NCBI GenBank assembly: GCA_903905455.1
Contig: CAIVGN010000075.1
Coordinates: 1 to 64,000, forward strand
Length of the DNA: 64,000 bases
Origin: an uncultured Archangium sp.
GTDB lineage: Bacteria > Myxococcota > Myxococcia > Myxococcales > Myxococcaceae
Direction of reading: 5' to 3'
Part shown: positions 1 to 8,227 of the stretch, in pieces
Layout of the letters: every line of letters begins with the position of its first letter
How positions within the stretch are numbered: position 1 is the stretch's first letter
The notes under the pieces: model-generated
What the model saw: the letters and a program-made list of their open reading frames with translations, nothing else
Told to the model about the DNA's origin: nothing
The model's database searches: none
Made by a program: the position numbers and the translations under genes

Positions 1-3000
1 GGTCACCGTGGGCGCGCCGTTGGTGCAGGTGTTGGGGTCCGAGGTCACGCTGGTGAAGGGCTTGTTGGTGATGCCGGTGAACGAGATGTCATCGACCTCC
101 CAGCCCTTGGCCGCGGCTGCGTCGTCAGCGCCGATGCGGAACCGGAAGAGGATGGTCTGGCCCGCGTAGGTCGTGCCGAGGTTCACCGTCTCGAGGTTGA
201 ACGTGGGGTAGTTCGCGCTCTTGCCCACGAAGGCAGGCAGCCCGGCGATGGGGTTGGTGCTCTGGTTCTGCGAAGAGGTCAGCGTGCCCGTGTAGCCCGG
301 CGTCGACTGCGCGCCCACGTCGGTCCAGTTGAGGCCGTCGTCGGCGCTCACTTCGATCACCGCGCCGTCGAAGAACTCGGTCGGGCTCTGCTCGAAGTCG
401 AAGCGGTGCTTGAAGGTGATCACCAGCGGCGCCGCGCTCACCGTGAGGGGCGGCGAGGTCAGCCAGGTGTCGGCCGGCGACGAGGGGTTGGGGCCGAACC
501 AGAAGTGCTGCGTGGCCGTCGACTGGAACATGCGGAAGTTGCTGCCCGTGTTCCCGCGCGGGTCGGACGCCGAGGTCCACTGCGACATGGGGGCCTCCAC
601 GTCGTCCAGGCGGCTGCTGGCGGGCACCACGTCGAAGTTGAGGCGGAACATCGACACCAGGGTCACCGGGCCGCGCGTGAGCGAGGCGTCGGTCACGCTG
701 ATGTTGAACATCGCGCCCTGCGGCCCGGCCACGTCGGCCAGGCGCACGGGGAAGCTCAGGGTCGAGGTGCCGAAGGGCGCGGTCGAAGGCAGCGGGAGGC
801 TCGCCCCCGACGGGAAGGTGACGCCCGCGCTGGTGGTGACGATGGCCACGTTCGCCGCCGAGACCGTGCCCGAGCCGCTGTTGCGCACGCGCACCGTGAG
901 CACGCCCTCTTCGTTCGCGTCGAGCGTGCCGTCGTGATCGCAGCTCATGCGCGAGTCGTCGAGCGTCACCTCGGTGATGGTCAGCGCGTTGCCGATGGTG
1001 AAGCTCTCGACGACCGGCGTGTTGTCCTGCGAGTCGCGGTCGGGGGCCACCGCGCCCACGCCCATGCCGCGCCGCGCGAAGGCCGCCCAGAACGCCGCGA
1101 AGTCGTCCGGGTCGTTGGCCGCCGCCACCGCCAGCACCGCGTCCCGCGCGTCGACGAAGGTCGGCATCAGCGCCGTCGCCTTGTAGGCCGCCACCAGGTA
1201 CTTCTTCATGCGCGCCTGCGCCTGGGGGAACGTGTAGCGGCTGTCGCGCAGCAGCGCGACGTAACACTCCCACAACATCGCGGCCCACACCTCGCCGGTG
1301 TTGTGCACCTCCGAGTTGCTCGCGCCCGAGGCCCCGAAGGCCACCGGCGCCGTGGTGGGCAAGCGCACGCCGTCGGCGATGTGCTTGAAGGTCAGCGGGT
1401 TCTTCGCGAAGTCCACCGACAGCGGGTAGCGGCGGAAGCCGTAGTAGTAGCCGTTGGTGTCCGCGGTGTACCCGGCCCAGCCCGCGAGCCCGAAGGCCCC
1501 GGTCCAGTTCGTGTTCGAGGGAAGTTGGGCGTCGGACTCCCGGGCGACCAGCAGCGCCGCGTGAAAGTCGGCCCAGCCCTCGCCCATGCCCACGGCCTGG
1601 AGGTTCGAGATGCCGTTGCCGTCACCGATGAGGCGGTTGGAGATGTAGTGGCCCCACTCGTGGGCCACCACGCCGTTGTCGAGCGTGCCGTCGCGGTTCT
1701 TCGGCGCACTGCGCACCAGGGTGGCGGTGGTCGCACCCGAGGTGAGCATCGCCTTGAGCGCGTTGCCCGAGTTGAGCGAGACCGACATCGCGGGGATGGT
1801 GATCACCCCCAGCGGCGGGTTCGCGTCGGGCATGGACATCGGCCCGCCGGCCATGTTGTTGGCGATGATCACCCCCGCCGCGCCGGCCGCCTGCGCGCCC
1901 CAGGCCTTCTGCGCGAAGGTGCACAGCCCGCGGTCGATGAGCACGATCTTCCCCGCCGCGCTGCCGGCCGGCCACGTCGTCGCGCAGCCGTCGGTGGGCG
2001 TGGCGTCTCCGTCGTTGGCCAGCATCAGAGTCCCCGTGAGGTTGTGCGCCTGGAGCCCGAACTCGGCGCCCAGGGTATTGAAGCTCTGCGGGGTGCCGGC
2101 GCTCGCCGACAGCGTGGCCGCGTTGGCGCCGTCGAAGACGTACATCTGCATCTGCGGGCTCTGGCCGTCAGAGGGCGTCGACATGTTGGCGTTGCTGCGG
2201 CCCGAGTAGTCCTGCGCCTCGGACAGCACCGGGTCGTTGCCTGCACCGCCGCGCATCAGGTTGTTCTTCTGCCCGTTGCCCGCACGCTCGTCGAAGCCGT
2301 CGTCGTAGTACCAGTCGTGGAAGAAGTTGTTGTTGAAGAACAGCTGCGTCACCGCCGCCTGCCGCTGCGTGGCGTTCGCCTCGGGGCTGACGTCGAAGTC
2401 GTAGAGGTAGTCGAAGGCCCCCGGCGCGCTCGTGGCGCCCATCAGGTCACCGGCGCCGTAGCCGTTGCCCGCGCGCAGGTCGGCGTAGGCGATCACGTTG
2501 TTGCCCAGGGTCTGCGTCGCGCCCGGCGCCAACCACGGGTCACCCGTCGAGAGGCCGGCGTGATCGAGCGTCACCAGCGTCTGCGGCTGCGAGCCCGGGT
2601 CGAAGTTGCTGGGCGTCGCCGTGGGGTACGGCGTCGCGCCGAGGCCCTGCGGCCCGTCGTCCGGCAGGAAGGTGACCGGGTCGGCCCACACGCGGTAGCC
2701 GAAGGCGTCGGCCTTGAGGTCCTTGCGGTAGAGCACCGCGCCGTCCACCGCCGAGATCACGAACGAGAGGTAGTCGGTCGCCTGGTCGGAGACCGGGGCC
2801 TGCAGCTCCACGTAGAAGCCGGGCACCACGCCCTCGGGCAGGGGGAAGTAGACCGGGCGCGCGCGCACCGGCGTCGTCGAGCCCGCCAGCGAGAAGTGCT
2901 CGTAGCCCCCGCCGAACTGGCCGAGGTCCTGGAGCGCCGCGGGGTCGAGCGAGCGACCGGCCAGCGACTGGAACGCCGCGCCCACCGCCGACGCGGCCGA

Positions 3001-3513
3001 CAGCGAGAACTCGCCGCGCACCTTCGTCTCGGGCGTGAGGTAGCCCGCGAGCGCGACCAGCTGCAACTTCGCGTTCATGATCACCTTGAGCTCGTCGCGG
3101 AACACGCGCACGCCCTTGATGCGCTGCTGGAAGTCGACGATCACCGCCGTGCCGTCGTGGAGATCGTGCACCTGCGAGACCTGCGCCTCGGCCCAGCGCG
3201 ACGGCTCACCGCGGTAGAGCTCCGCGTGCGTCAGCAGGTAGCGCCGCGCGGCCTGCTCCGGGGTCAGCCCCAGGTCGCGGAACCCGCGCGCGCTGCCCGG
3301 CGACGACCAGAAGAAGGTCGGCACGCCCAGGCGCGGCTCGATCGAGCTCACCAGGCCCAGCTGGTACGAGGCCCGCGCCACCGACGACAGCCCCCGCGGG
3401 TCGACGACCGCCCGGGTGTCGTGGCGCGACAAGAACGCATCGATCGCCGGCCGCGGCGCCCCCAACACCGAGAAGGAGGTCAGCAGCAGCGCACCGAGCA
3501 GTTGCTTCGACAT
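1..3513 (-). CDS. Secreted M36 (fungalysin-type) zinc metallopeptidase, C-terminus cut by window edge
   Basis: Open from ATG at 3511-3513 for 1171 codons and running off the left edge, so the C-terminus is missing. An N-terminal signal-like segment is followed by a propeptide region (FTP-like). The catalytic part carries the zinc motif HEWGH at residues 618-622, with a downstream NTGEVWA stretch that fits the third-ligand glutamate helix of M36 enzymes. A PA domain (roughly residues 490-600, with VLIDRGLCTFAQKA) sits just before the zinc motif. After the peptidase come a CARDB-like segment (VLTVRVRNSGSG) and a jelly-roll/MAM-like region. The enzyme should be secreted and digest extracellular protein, which suits a predatory or saprophytic bacterium. 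The leader carries a stem-loop (see 3536-3561). Family call is firm; the substrate is unknown. Confidence 0.9.
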   Translation of the reverse strand, partial: MSKQLLGALLLTSFSVLGAPRPAIDAFLSRHDTRAVVDPRGLSSVARASYQLGLVSSIEPRLGVPTFFWSSPGSARGFRDLGLTPEQAARRYLLTHAELYRGEPSRWAEAQVSQVHDLHDGTAVIVDFQQRIKGVRVFRDELKVIMNAKLQLVALAGYLTPETKVRGEFSLSAASAVGAAFQSLAGRSLDPAALQDLGQFGGGYEHFSLAGSTTPVRARPVYFPLPEGVVPGFYVELQAPVSDQATDYLSFVISAVDGAVLYRKDLKADAFGYRVWADPVTFLPDDGPQGLGATPYPTATPSNFDPGSQPQTLVTLDHAGLSTGDPWLAPGATQTLGNNVIAYADLRAGNGYGAGDLMGATSAPGAFDYLYDFDVSPEANATQRQAAVTQLFFNNNFFHDWYYDDGFDERAGNGQKNNLMRGGAGNDPVLSEAQDYSGRSNANMSTPSDGQSPQMQMYVFDGANAATLSASAGTPQSFNTLGAEFGLQAHNLTGTLMLANDGDATPTDGCATTWPAGSAAGKIVLIDRGLCTFAQKAWGAQAAGAAGVIIANNMAGGPMSMPDANPPLGVITIPAMSVSLNSGNALKAMLTSGATTATLVRSAPKNRDGTLDNGVVAHEWGHYISNRLIGDGNGISNLQAVGMGEGWADFHAALLVARESDAQLPSNTNWTGAFGLAGWAGYTADTNGYYYGFRRYPLSVDFAKNPLTFKHIADGVRLPTTAPVAFGASGASNSEVHNTGEVWAAMLWECYVALLRDSRYTFPQAQARMKKYLVAAYKATALMPTFVDARDAVLAVAAANDPDDFAAFWAAFARRGMGVGAVAPDRDSQDNTPVVESFTIGNALTITEVTLDDSRMSCDHDGTLDANEEGVLTVRVRNSGSGTVSAANVAIVTTSAGVTFPSGASLPLPSTAPFGTSTLSFPVRLADVAGPQGAMFNISVTDASLTRGPVTLVSMFRLNFDVVPASSRLDDVEAPMSQWTSASDPRGNTGSNFRMFQSTATQHFWFGPNPSSPADTWLTSPPLTVSAAPLVITFKHRFDFEQSPTEFFDGAVIEVSADDGLNWTDVGAQSTPGYTGTLTSSQNQSTNPIAGLPAFVGKSANYPTFNLETVNLGTTYAGQTILFRFRIGADDAAAAKGWEVDDISFTGITNKPFTSVTSDPNTCTNGAPTVT

Positions 3514-3535
3514 AGGCACCCTTTCGAACTTGCGG

Positions 3536-3561
3536 GGGGTCTGGCGTTCGGATCAGACCCC
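3536..3561 (-). repeat. 8-bp perfect stem-loop in the leader of the M36 peptidase gene
   Basis: GGGGTCTG at 3536-3543 and CAGACCCC at 3554-3561 are perfect inverted repeats around a 10-nt loop, 23 bases upstream of the peptidase ATG. No T-run follows on either strand, so it is not an intrinsic terminator; it could be an operator or an mRNA leader hairpin. The rest of the 3514-3749 gap holds an AT-richer patch near 3630-3665 that may contain promoters for either flanking gene, but I cannot assign them. Confidence 0.5.
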
Positions 3562-3749
3562 ATCAGCGACACGTCCCCACGTGTGCGGCCCGTGTCCTAC
3601 TGCCAGAGAGTGGGCAGAGCAAGGACATTGCTCAATGAATTCAATACTTTACACGCCACTAAAGTAGCGACGGCCTTCGCCAGAAAACTATCGGCTGGGC
3701 AGCCATGTCAGGGGGCGACAAGGTGTGACACGACTCGTTCCGAGGACTT

Positions 3750-4646
3750 GTGACGGCTGAACTCGCTGCCCTGGAAGCGGCCATCGACGCTTCCCCCGAC
3801 GACGCATCGCGGTACGCCGTGCTGGGTGACTGGTACGCCGAGGCGGGGCACCCGCGCGGGGAGCTCATCGCCCTGCAGCTCGACTCGCAGCGCACGAAGG
3901 CGCGCCGGGAACGCGAGGCCACGCTGTTGCTGGCGCCGGGCGTTCGCATCAGCCAGGCGCAGCGCGCGCAGTGGCGCTGGGGCTTCGTCTACACCCTGCT
4001 CTTCGAGCTGGTGCACCACGACGCCTGGGAAGGGCACCCCGAAGACTGGCCCCAGGTGCTGCTGCAGCCGGAGCTCGCGCACCCCAGCTGCCGCTTCCTG
4101 CGCGAGCTGGTGATCGACGCCAGCCCCGGAGATCGCACCCTCGACTTCCTCTCCGCGCACCTGCCCCGCCACGTGCGCGCCCTGGCGATGATCTGCAACG
4201 AGGTCGACCTCGCCCGCGCGAAGGGGTCGCTGGCGGGCCTCGAGCGCCTGCAGCTCTCGGCGCAGCTCATCACCCCCGCGCCCCTCGCCCTGCCCCAGCT
4301 CGCCGAGCTCGCCGTGCCGCTCGACGCCATGACCAGCGGGGGCCTGGGCCTCGTGCTCGGCTCGCTGCCGTCGCTGCGCAAGTTGACCCTCTCGAGCCTC
4401 GAGACCATCGATCGCGAGGCGCTCTTCCCCGTGGCCCAACGCACCGGCCTCGAGTCCCTCACCCTGCGCGCCGACCAGACCAGCCGCTCGGCCGTCGAGG
4501 CGATCTTCGATTCACCCCTGCGCGAGTCGCTGACCACGCTCGACGTGTCCCGCAGCGGCCTGACCGAGGAGGGCGCGCAGCGGCTGCTCAAGCTCACCCC
4601 GAAGTTCGAGCGCCTCTCGAACCTGGTGCTCGGCGACGCGGTCTAG
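3750..4646 (+). CDS. TIGR02996 repeat-companion domain protein with leucine-rich C-terminal region
   Basis: 298 aa from a GTG start. The first about 45 residues (YAVLGDWYAEAGHPRGELIAL) match the repeat-companion domain TIGR02996, which in myxobacteria and planctomycetes sits in front of leucine-rich-repeat-like modules. The remainder is rich in Leu-spaced segments (LPQLAELAVPLDAM, LPSLRKLTLSSLE, LESLTLRADQ), consistent with degenerate LRRs. No signal peptide or membrane segment is seen, so it is probably cytoplasmic and a protein-binding scaffold. It converges with the CDP-alcohol phosphotransferase gene, with 13 bases between stops. Biological role unknown. Confidence 0.8.
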   Translation: MTAELAALEAAIDASPDDASRYAVLGDWYAEAGHPRGELIALQLDSQRTKARREREATLLLAPGVRISQAQRAQWRWGFVYTLLFELVHHDAWEGHPEDWPQVLLQPELAHPSCRFLRELVIDASPGDRTLDFLSAHLPRHVRALAMICNEVDLARAKGSLAGLERLQLSAQLITPAPLALPQLAELAVPLDAMTSGGLGLVLGSLPSLRKLTLSSLETIDREALFPVAQRTGLESLTLRADQTSRSAVEAIFDSPLRESLTTLDVSRSGLTEEGAQRLLKLTPKFERLSNLVLGDAV

Positions 4647-4659
4647 GGAGCGCCCGGGT

Positions 4660-5211
4660 TCAGGGCGCGCGGGCCAGCTTCCACGCGTGGACCGCGTACT
4701 GCACGCCCGCGGCCGCGCCGAGGGCCGCGGTGAGGACCGCCAGGGGCACCCACGCGGGCTCGAAGTCGAGCAGCACCGACGCGAAGAGCGCGAACTGGGC
4801 GACCGTGGTCACCTTGCCCAGCACCTTGGCCTTCCAGCGGAACTGGCGCTCGCGCAGCGAGGGTACGAGGAACCGCGCCACCACCAACGGCAACAGGAAG
4901 ATCTCCCGCGTCGCCGCGAGCCCCCCGAGCCACCACGCCGGCCCGTGCGTCACCCACACCGCCACCAACGTCGAGGCGACGAAGACCTTGTCGCACAACG
5001 GGTCGAGCCAGGCCCCGATGCCCTCCGCGCTGTCCCCGCGCGCGCGCGCGAGGCGCCCGTCGAGCAGGTCGCTCACCCCCGACAGCACCAGCAGCGACAA
5101 GACCCAGGCCACGTTCGTCGGCGCCACCCACACCAGCGCCGCGAGCGGCACCCGCACCAGGCTCATCAGGTTGGGGGGCGTCATCAGCTGGCGCAACGTG
5201 GGCAGGTTCAT
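4660..5211 (-). CDS. CDP-alcohol phosphatidyltransferase family membrane enzyme
   Basis: 183 aa integral membrane protein with several hydrophobic helices. It holds the family active-site signature as SDLLDGRLAR followed by GAWLDPLCDK, that is DxxDGxxAR...GxxxDxxxD, with all four metal/substrate aspartates present. Such enzymes transfer a phosphatidyl group from CDP-diacylglycerol to an alcohol; phosphatidylglycerophosphate synthase (PgsA) is the commonest member, but phosphatidylinositol- or choline-type acceptors cannot be excluded. It lies 41 bases downstream of the MsbA-like exporter on the same strand, so the two are probably cotranscribed, linking phospholipid synthesis with lipid export. 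Confidence 0.85.
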   Translation of the reverse strand: MNLPTLRQLMTPPNLMSLVRVPLAALVWVAPTNVAWVLSLLVLSGVSDLLDGRLARARGDSAEGIGAWLDPLCDKVFVASTLVAVWVTHGPAWWLGGLAATREIFLLPLVVARFLVPSLRERQFRWKAKVLGKVTTVAQFALFASVLLDFEPAWVPLAVLTAALGAAAGVQYAVHAWKLARAP

Positions 5212-5252
5212 GGCTCAGGCCCAGCATAGGCCTTCCGCCCGGCGACACCCGG

Positions 5253-7037
5253 CTACTGCGCGGCGCGGCCGGTGCTGTGCGCCCACAGCTCGGCGTAGCG
5301 ACCCTGGCGGGCCAGCAACTCGGCGTGCGTGCCCTGCTCCACCACCCGGCCCTTCGCCAGCACCACGATCTGATCGGCGTGGCGGATGCTCTGCAGCCGG
5401 TGCGCAATGACGATGGCCGTGCGCCCCACCAGCACCTTCTCCAGCGCCGCCTGCACCTCGCGCTCGCTCTGCGGGTCCAGGTTGCTGGTCGCCTCGTCGA
5501 GGATCAGCACCGGCGCCTGCGACAACACCGCCCGCGCCAGGCACAGCCGCTGCTTCTGGCCGCCGGAGAGCGTCACCCCGCGCTCGCCGATGAGCGTGTC
5601 CAGCCCCTGTGGCAGCGCCTGCAGGAAGTCCCAGGCGGCGGCCACGCGGCAGGCAGCCTCGAGCTCCTCGCCGCTCGCCTCGGGGCGGCCGAGCATCACG
5701 TTGTCGCGCACGCTCGCCGAGAAGAGCAGCGCCTCCTGCGTCACCAGCGCGAACTGCCCGCGCACCGACGCCACCGTGGCCTGCAGCGCGTCCACGTCGT
5801 CGAAGCGGATCGTCCCGCGCGACGGCACCTCGAAGCGCAGCAGCAACGACGCCAGGGTGCTCTTGCCGCTCCCGCTCTCGCCGACCAGGGCCGTCACCCG
5901 GCCCATGGGGAACGTGAGGGTCACCCCGTCGAGCGCCACCCGCTCGCCCCACGAGAACGCCACGTCGTGGAGCGCGATGGACGTGCGCAGCGGGGGCACC
6001 ACCGTGGTGCCGCCCCCGTGGGCCAGCTCGGGCAACGTCAGCACCGCCTCGATGCGCTCGAGGGCGGCCGCGGCGTTGAGCGCGAACTGGCTGACCCGGC
6101 CGAGATCCTTGGCCGGCTGGTAGACGAGGATCAACGCGCCCAGGAATGAGACCAGCACGTCGGGCTCCACTGAGCGCGTGCTCAGCGCCCAGGCCAGCGA
6201 GCCGCCGATGGCGCACGAGGCGAGGATCTCCATCAGCCCCGGCACCCCCGCCCGCGCCCACGCCGCCCGGGTCAGCGCCCGCTCCACCACCGCCGTGCGC
6301 CGCGCGAACCGCTGGGCCTCGACGGCCTCGGCGTTGAACGCCTGGATGGTGCGCAGCGCCCCCAGGCCTTCCTGCACCTGCCCGGCGATCGTGCCCAGCG
6401 CCGCCTGGCCCTCGCGCGTGCGCCGCATCAGCGCCGCCGTCAGCCGCGCCGCCGGCAGCACCGCCACCGGCACCACCGCCAGCGCCAGCAGCGAGAGCTT
6501 CCACGACAGCGTCACCGCCACCCCCACGAGGATCACGATCTGCAGCGAGTCGCGCAGCCAGCTGGCCACCGTGTAGGTCGCCGCCTGCTCCACGGCCGCC
6601 ACGTCGGAGGTGAAGCGGCTGAGCAGGTCACCGGACAGCTGCGCCGAGCGCTGAAGCGGAGAGAGCCGCAGCAGCTTCTCGAAGATGCGCCGCCGCAGGT
6701 CGACCACCACGTGCTGGCCGAAGAGGCCCACGAAGTAGAACTGGCCGAGGTACCCCACGCCCTTGATCGCCCCGATGATCAGCACCGCCACCGGCAAGAC
6801 GAAGAGCGCCTGGTCGCGCGGCAGGGTGCGCAGCGAAGGCGCGAGGCCGAAGAAGCGCTCGAGCCCCGCCTCGCCGCCGGTGAGCAGGAACCGCAGCGCC
6901 GGCCCCATCAAGAACGCGTAGCCGCCCGTCGACAGGGCCACCAGGGCCATGCAGCCGAAGGAGATCACCAGCAGCCGATGGTGCGGTCGCCCCAGCTGCA
7001 GCAGGCGCTTCATCGCGTTGAACAGGGGCGACGCCAT
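5253..7037 (-). CDS. msbA: MsbA-like ABC exporter, fused membrane and ATPase domains
   Basis: 594 aa from ATG at 7035-7037. An upstream in-frame ATG at 7086-7088 would overlap the lpxB start and adds a non-conserved highly charged peptide, so I reject it. The N-terminal half has about six membrane helices (residues 20-310). The nucleotide-binding domain has Walker A GESGSGKST at 386-394, signature LSGGQ at 490-494, Walker B LILDEAT at 511-517 and the H-loop His546. The type I half-transporter architecture fits lipid flippases such as MsbA. Divergence from lpxB, only 49 bases apart, supports a lipid A export role, though a drug or peptide exporter of the same fold is possible. Confidence 0.85.
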   Translation of the reverse strand: MASPLFNAMKRLLQLGRPHHRLLVISFGCMALVALSTGGYAFLMGPALRFLLTGGEAGLERFFGLAPSLRTLPRDQALFVLPVAVLIIGAIKGVGYLGQFYFVGLFGQHVVVDLRRRIFEKLLRLSPLQRSAQLSGDLLSRFTSDVAAVEQAATYTVASWLRDSLQIVILVGVAVTLSWKLSLLALAVVPVAVLPAARLTAALMRRTREGQAALGTIAGQVQEGLGALRTIQAFNAEAVEAQRFARRTAVVERALTRAAWARAGVPGLMEILASCAIGGSLAWALSTRSVEPDVLVSFLGALILVYQPAKDLGRVSQFALNAAAALERIEAVLTLPELAHGGGTTVVPPLRTSIALHDVAFSWGERVALDGVTLTFPMGRVTALVGESGSGKSTLASLLLRFEVPSRGTIRFDDVDALQATVASVRGQFALVTQEALLFSASVRDNVMLGRPEASGEELEAACRVAAAWDFLQALPQGLDTLIGERGVTLSGGQKQRLCLARAVLSQAPVLILDEATSNLDPQSEREVQAALEKVLVGRTAIVIAHRLQSIRHADQIVVLAKGRVVEQGTHAELLARQGRYAELWAHSTGRAAQ

Positions 7038-7086
7038 TTCGTGGTCGCTCTTTACACGGTCCACCTGCCTCCGGTACTCGCGTGGC

Positions 7087-8217
7087 ATGGACGTGCTGGT
7101 CGTCGCCGGTGAAGCCTCGGGTGATCAACACGCTGCCGACGTGGTGGCGGCCCTCAAGCGCCTGCGCCCCGACCTGCGCTTCTTCGGCATGGGCGGCCCG
7201 AAGCTCGAGGCCCAGGGCGTCGAACTGGTGCACGGGGCGCACGAGATCTCGGTGATGGGCATCGTCGAGGTGATCCCCAAGGTGCCCCGCATCTGGCAGG
7301 TGCTCGGCGATCTGGAGCGGGCCGCGAAGGCACGCAGGCCGGCGGTCGCGCTGCTGGTCGACGTCCCCGACTTCAACCTGCGGCTCGCCAAGCGGCTCAA
7401 GGCCCTCGGGGTGCCCATCGCGTACTACGTGGCCCCCATGGCCTGGGCCTGGCGCGAGAGCCGCACCAAGACCATCGCCGCCCGCGTCGATCGCCTGCTG
7501 TGCATCCTCCCCTTCGAAGAGCAGTTCTTCCGCGAGCGCGGCGTGGCGGCCACCTACGTCGGCAACCCGGTGGTCGAGCAGCTGCCCCCGCAGGCCAGCG
7601 CCGCGTCCTTCCGCCGGGAGCTGGGCCTCGCGCTCGAGGGCCCCGTGCTCGCGGTGCTCCCGGGCAGCCGCCGCTCGGAGATCTCCCGCCTCGGGGCCAC
7701 CCTCGCCGCCGCCGCCGCCCGCGTGGTCGCCGAGCGCCCGGGCACGCGCGTGGTGGTCCCCGTGGCGCCGGGGTTGCCCCGTGACTTCGTGGCCGCGGCC
7801 TTCCTGGCGGCCGGCGTCAACCCCGTGCTCATCGACGGCCGCGCCCCCCAGGTCGTCGGCGCCAGCGACGTGGCCCTCGTGGCCTCCGGCACCGCCACCC
7901 TCGAGGCCGGGCTCATGGGCCGACCGCTGGTGGCCGTCTACCGGGTCAACGGCCTGAGCTACGCCATCGGGAAGCTGCTGGTGCGCATCCCCTTCTTCTG
8001 CCTGGTGAACCTGCTCGCCGGGAAGAAGGTCGTGCCCGAGCTGCTGCAGGGCGACATGACCGTCGAGCGCATCGTCGCCGAGCTCACCCCGCTGTGGGCC
8101 GGCCCGGCCCGCGACGAGTGCCTCGCGGGCCTCGCCCTGCTGCGCGACAAGCTCGGGCCCGCAGGCGCGGCCGACCGCGTCGCCCGGGCCGTGCTCGAAC
8201 TCGTCGCCGGGGCCTGA
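7087..8217 (+). CDS. lpxB: Lipid-A-disaccharide synthase LpxB
   Basis: 376 aa, ATG at 7087, normal length for the family. It condenses UDP-2,3-diacylglucosamine with lipid X to make the tetraacyl disaccharide of lipid A at the inner membrane. Recognisable LpxB landmarks are AGEASGDQHAADVV at the N-terminus, FFGMGGPKLEAQGVE, DVPDFNLRLAKRLK, YYVAPMAWAWRESR and the C-terminal glycosyltransferase-B region with SGTATLEAGLMGRPLV. It stands apart from other lpx genes but is divergent from an MsbA-like exporter, so synthesis and export may share a control region at 7038-7086. Tail-to-tail with the kinase gene, 10 bases apart. Confidence 0.97.
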   Translation: MDVLVVAGEASGDQHAADVVAALKRLRPDLRFFGMGGPKLEAQGVELVHGAHEISVMGIVEVIPKVPRIWQVLGDLERAAKARRPAVALLVDVPDFNLRLAKRLKALGVPIAYYVAPMAWAWRESRTKTIAARVDRLLCILPFEEQFFRERGVAATYVGNPVVEQLPPQASAASFRRELGLALEGPVLAVLPGSRRSEISRLGATLAAAAARVVAERPGTRVVVPVAPGLPRDFVAAAFLAAGVNPVLIDGRAPQVVGASDVALVASGTATLEAGLMGRPLVAVYRVNGLSYAIGKLLVRIPFFCLVNLLAGKKVVPELLQGDMTVERIVAELTPLWAGPARDECLAGLALLRDKLGPAGAADRVARAVLELVAGA

Positions 8218-8227
8218 AGCGGCCTCG

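Noticed and set aside
406-3753. 1115-codon open frame on the plus strand
   Set aside because: Mirror of the M36 peptidase gene; its translation is Arg/His/Val-rich low-complexity typical of antisense frames in GC-rich DNA, while the minus strand carries HEWGH and a full domain order.
7038-7088. 17-residue N-terminal extension of the MsbA-like protein
   Set aside because: It would overlap the lpxB start and is charged and unlike exporter N-termini; ATG 7037 gives the normal protein.
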